Assembly: GCA_000385875.2 (NCBI GenBank)
Contig: KK365136.1
Coordinates: 141,428-185,196 of the forward strand
DNA: 43,769 nt
DNA from: Anncaliia algerae PRA339
Taxonomy: Eukaryota; Microsporidia; Tubulinosematidae
Direction: 5' to 3'
In this document: piece by piece, positions 41,401 through 43,769 of the stretch
Numbering within the stretch: position 1 is the first letter of the stretch
How the letters are laid out: the number at the start of each line of letters is the position of its first letter
Position numbers and translations under genes: made by a program
Notes under the pieces: model-generated
Seen by the model: only the letters and a program-made list of their open reading frames with translations
The model's database searches: none
Told to the model about the DNA's origin: nothing

Positions 41401-42256
41401 ACTTTCTAATTTCTTAATATTGCAAATGATATAATTTAGTGAAAAATATCCCATTTGCAATATATTACTTTCATATTGAACATAGAAGTTTTCTATTGTT
41501 CTTAAATCATTATATTTGTGTCCATTATAATATTTGTGGAAAAAGAATTTCAGTTTTTAAATCTCAAAGATCTTTTTCTACAAAAAGAGAGTGCTTTTAA
41601 AAAACTTAGTTTTTATAGTCTTCTTACATTTATAAGCTTTTTTATTAGCGAAATTCTTAAACTCTTTTGTTTTATATTTTACTTTTTCTTAAAAATAAGC
41701 GATAAAATATAATTTGAAGATATAAAATTAGATTTATAAGATTGAAAACATCTAAGGTAAGGTCATTTTATGGTAATATAACACTGTAGAGATACAAAAT
41801 GTTTAATTATTATTTATTTTCTTTTTATATTTCCTAAATTTATCTGCAAAATAATAATTAATTTATAAAATATTCTAAAATATATTTTTCTTAATAGCAT
41901 TTTTAATCAGATGCACCTTATTTACTATGTTATAAAAATATACTCTTTATATAATAAAATTGCAAAAACATTACAAAATGCCAAAATCATTTTTTGCTTT
42001 ATATTTATTAAAAACTAAAATTTGCTATTTGTTCTTCTAAAAACTTCAAATAAACATAATTTTCATCCCATAAAACTTATTGAATAATAGATATCCTTTA
42101 TATTCGTCCACCAATTAACTGTTAAATAATCAAAATTAATAATAATTTATTTTTACATTAAATAAAATTAAATATTGTTAATTAATTACTAATATTTTAA
42201 TTACTATTGACAATTACCAAAACCCAGATAATAAAATATATAAAACAATACACTAC
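38494..42256. other. 3.8 kb AT-rich spacer, no gene seen
   Basis: The longest empty stretch. The frame at 41518-41712 is low-complexity Phe/Leu/Lys and has no support. I see no transposase motif, hairpin of note or RNA gene here. Confidence 0.55.
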
Positions 42257-42811
42257 TTATAAATCATTCTTTTTTAGATTTGTAAGGAGATCCTCAAAAA
42301 ATTTGACTCTTTCGTTTGTGTATATTTTCATATTTCTTAGAAAATATTTATCTACTATCATTTTAGTATCCTCATCACATTTCTCAGGTTCAATTTCATT
42401 TATTATGTCTTTTATTTCATCTAAAGACAAATTTTTAACGGAACTTTGAATTTCAATCTTTAAATCTTCTATTTTCTTTATTAATTCTTCTTTTTCTAAA
42501 GATTCATCAAACTTCTCGCTTGGAGATGTAAAAGGCTGCATATTTATTGCTTTATCAATCACCTTTTCTCTTTCTCTTATTAAGTTTAATGGATTACCGT
42601 GTAAAAAATATTCTTGTTGAGTATTACTGATTTTGTTAAAACATAATTTCACCTCAGGAATTATTTTATCAATTAGAATGCAGTGTTGTTTATCTGATAT
42701 GACAGATGGTATCCTTTTTTGTTTATAATCCTCAATTTGTTCATATTCTGGGAGATCTTTAAGGATTTTTGCAATATATCTGACATTATTAATTGCACCG
42801 TCTAAAAACAT
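42257..42811 (-). CDS. Unknown coiled-coil protein
   Basis: A 184-residue hydrophilic protein that I do not recognise. It has no signal peptide or membrane segment. Residues 1-60 are helical (AINNVRYIAKILKDLPEYEQ, then QHCILIDKIIPEVKLCFNKI), and residues 60-90 include a YFLHGNPLNLIREREKVIDK stretch. Residues 105-135 are a strong coiled coil (LEKEELIKKIEDLKIEIQSS), followed by two further charged helices ending LTNLKKNDL. Size and helical layout would suit a small subunit of a nuclear assembly such as a kinetochore or Mediator complex, but no motif shows this. TTAAATATATAAAT-like A/T palindromes occur within 40 bases upstream of the ATG, as for other genes here. Nothing lies close by. Confidence 0.72.
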   Translation of the reverse strand: MFLDGAINNVRYIAKILKDLPEYEQIEDYKQKRIPSVISDKQHCILIDKIIPEVKLCFNKISNTQQEYFLHGNPLNLIREREKVIDKAINMQPFTSPSEKFDESLEKEELIKKIEDLKIEIQSSVKNLSLDEIKDIINEIEPEKCDEDTKMIVDKYFLRNMKIYTNERVKFFEDLLTNLKKNDL

Positions 42812-43769
42812 TAGGAAAGAAACTTAAAGTTAAATATATAAATATAATTAAATTTAAAATAAATAAAAACTATTTATTTTTTATGCTTTTAATAGAGGTA
42901 ATAGAAATATACTAAATTAAAATGCTATAAAAAGTAAATATTTTTAAATGCAAAATTATTGAAATATATGGTTAAAATAACTTAATTAAAAATTTAACTA
43001 TTATATTATCTATAATTGCCAAAACTTTATTCTTTTGGGTCTATCATTGGGTTTATATATAAAATATGATTGATGCCTATCAAGAATAATCATCATTCTG
43101 TTTTAATTAAAAAAACTTAGGGAAATATTTTTTGTTTTACAAATTGATTTATAAACAGCATATTGATCTTCAACCATAATGAGCTTTAAAAATCAAAATA
43201 GCTTTAAAGAATATGATTTTCCAACATCATTAAACCTATCATATTAAAAACATGGTTTAGTTTTTATGTATCATTTGTGTTTATTTGTATAAAATTGATT
43301 TTTATGATCAATACTTATTGAATGATGGTTACGCATTGCATAAATTTCGACAAATTTTATTTCAAATATTTAATATTATTGACACGAGGCAGTCCAAAAG
43401 ATTTTATATTAGAGTTGCATCTGTTGCTATCAACAATTTTTGATACATTATTGAAATTTAAATTCTGATTATAATAGTTAAAGAGTATGGAAATATAAAC
43501 CCAGGTACAATTTTTTAAAAATCTCCTTATTTAAATATTAAATTTAAAACCTTTACTTATCCTTCCTTGATATTTCAGCTTACTTCATAAAATGCATGTT
43601 TACTATTGAGAATTTATATTATTTGCTAGTGTGTCCAAAACTTTAAAAAATATTCAACAAGAGCAATATTATATTAATACACATACTGTATTTTTTTCAA
43701 AATAACTATAAAACAACCTCATTAATAGTAGATTATATGCCTTTTTTGATTATATCAGTTATTTTCAAT
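42812..43769. other. AT-rich end of window, no gene seen
   Basis: About 960 bases with no open frame of note, no repeat and no RNA gene. Confidence 0.5.

Overview
This window looks like a scaffold piece from a microsporidian with an expanded, very AT-rich genome. The DNA is about four-fifths A+T. The genes are intronless as read, and the recognisable ones are shortened versions of eukaryotic housekeeping and meiotic proteins: a Cdt1-like licensing factor, a short alpha-SNAP, a Hop2-like protein, a possible eIF3c N-terminal region and a possible Rec114. They sit far apart beside bacterial-type DDE transposons (IS1595/ISXO2/Merlin and IS630/Tc1-mariner) and a lineage-specific family of secreted helical proteins. 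I cannot name the species from the sequence. There is no tRNA, rRNA or CRISPR array that I can support.

Layout. 1-2106: featureless AT-rich DNA, then a dead IS1595-like element bounded by inverted repeats. 2199-15000: three same-strand members (A, B, C) of the secreted protein family, separated by 3.5-4.5 kb spacers that hold one broken IS630/Tc1-like transposase and a few hairpin-forming patches. 15171-21050: a transposon cluster with two abutting broken IS1595-like elements, one nearly intact Merlin-type element with an 8-bp target duplication and a palindromic end, and two weaker transposase relics. 22409-23287: Cdt1-like gene. 23288-26941: long spacer containing a GC-rich patch that can fold as a compact three-way junction. 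26942-34824: alpha-SNAP, Hop2-like, family member D on the opposite strand, another dead IS1595-like element containing a sequencing gap, and the eIF3c-like gene. 35270-43769: sparse, with a small decayed reading frame, a Rec114-like candidate and an unknown coiled-coil protein.

How the parts relate. The housekeeping genes serve separate jobs (replication licensing, SNARE recycling, meiotic recombination, translation initiation) and do not form an operon-like unit. The four secreted proteins share size, an N-terminal signal sequence and ordered conserved blocks, so they are duplicated copies of a probable host-facing or spore/secretory protein family of unknown function. Two of them (B and C) also share a block just upstream of the start codon. 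Both 100-N assembly gaps fall inside transposons, as expected for repeats that assemblers could not cross.
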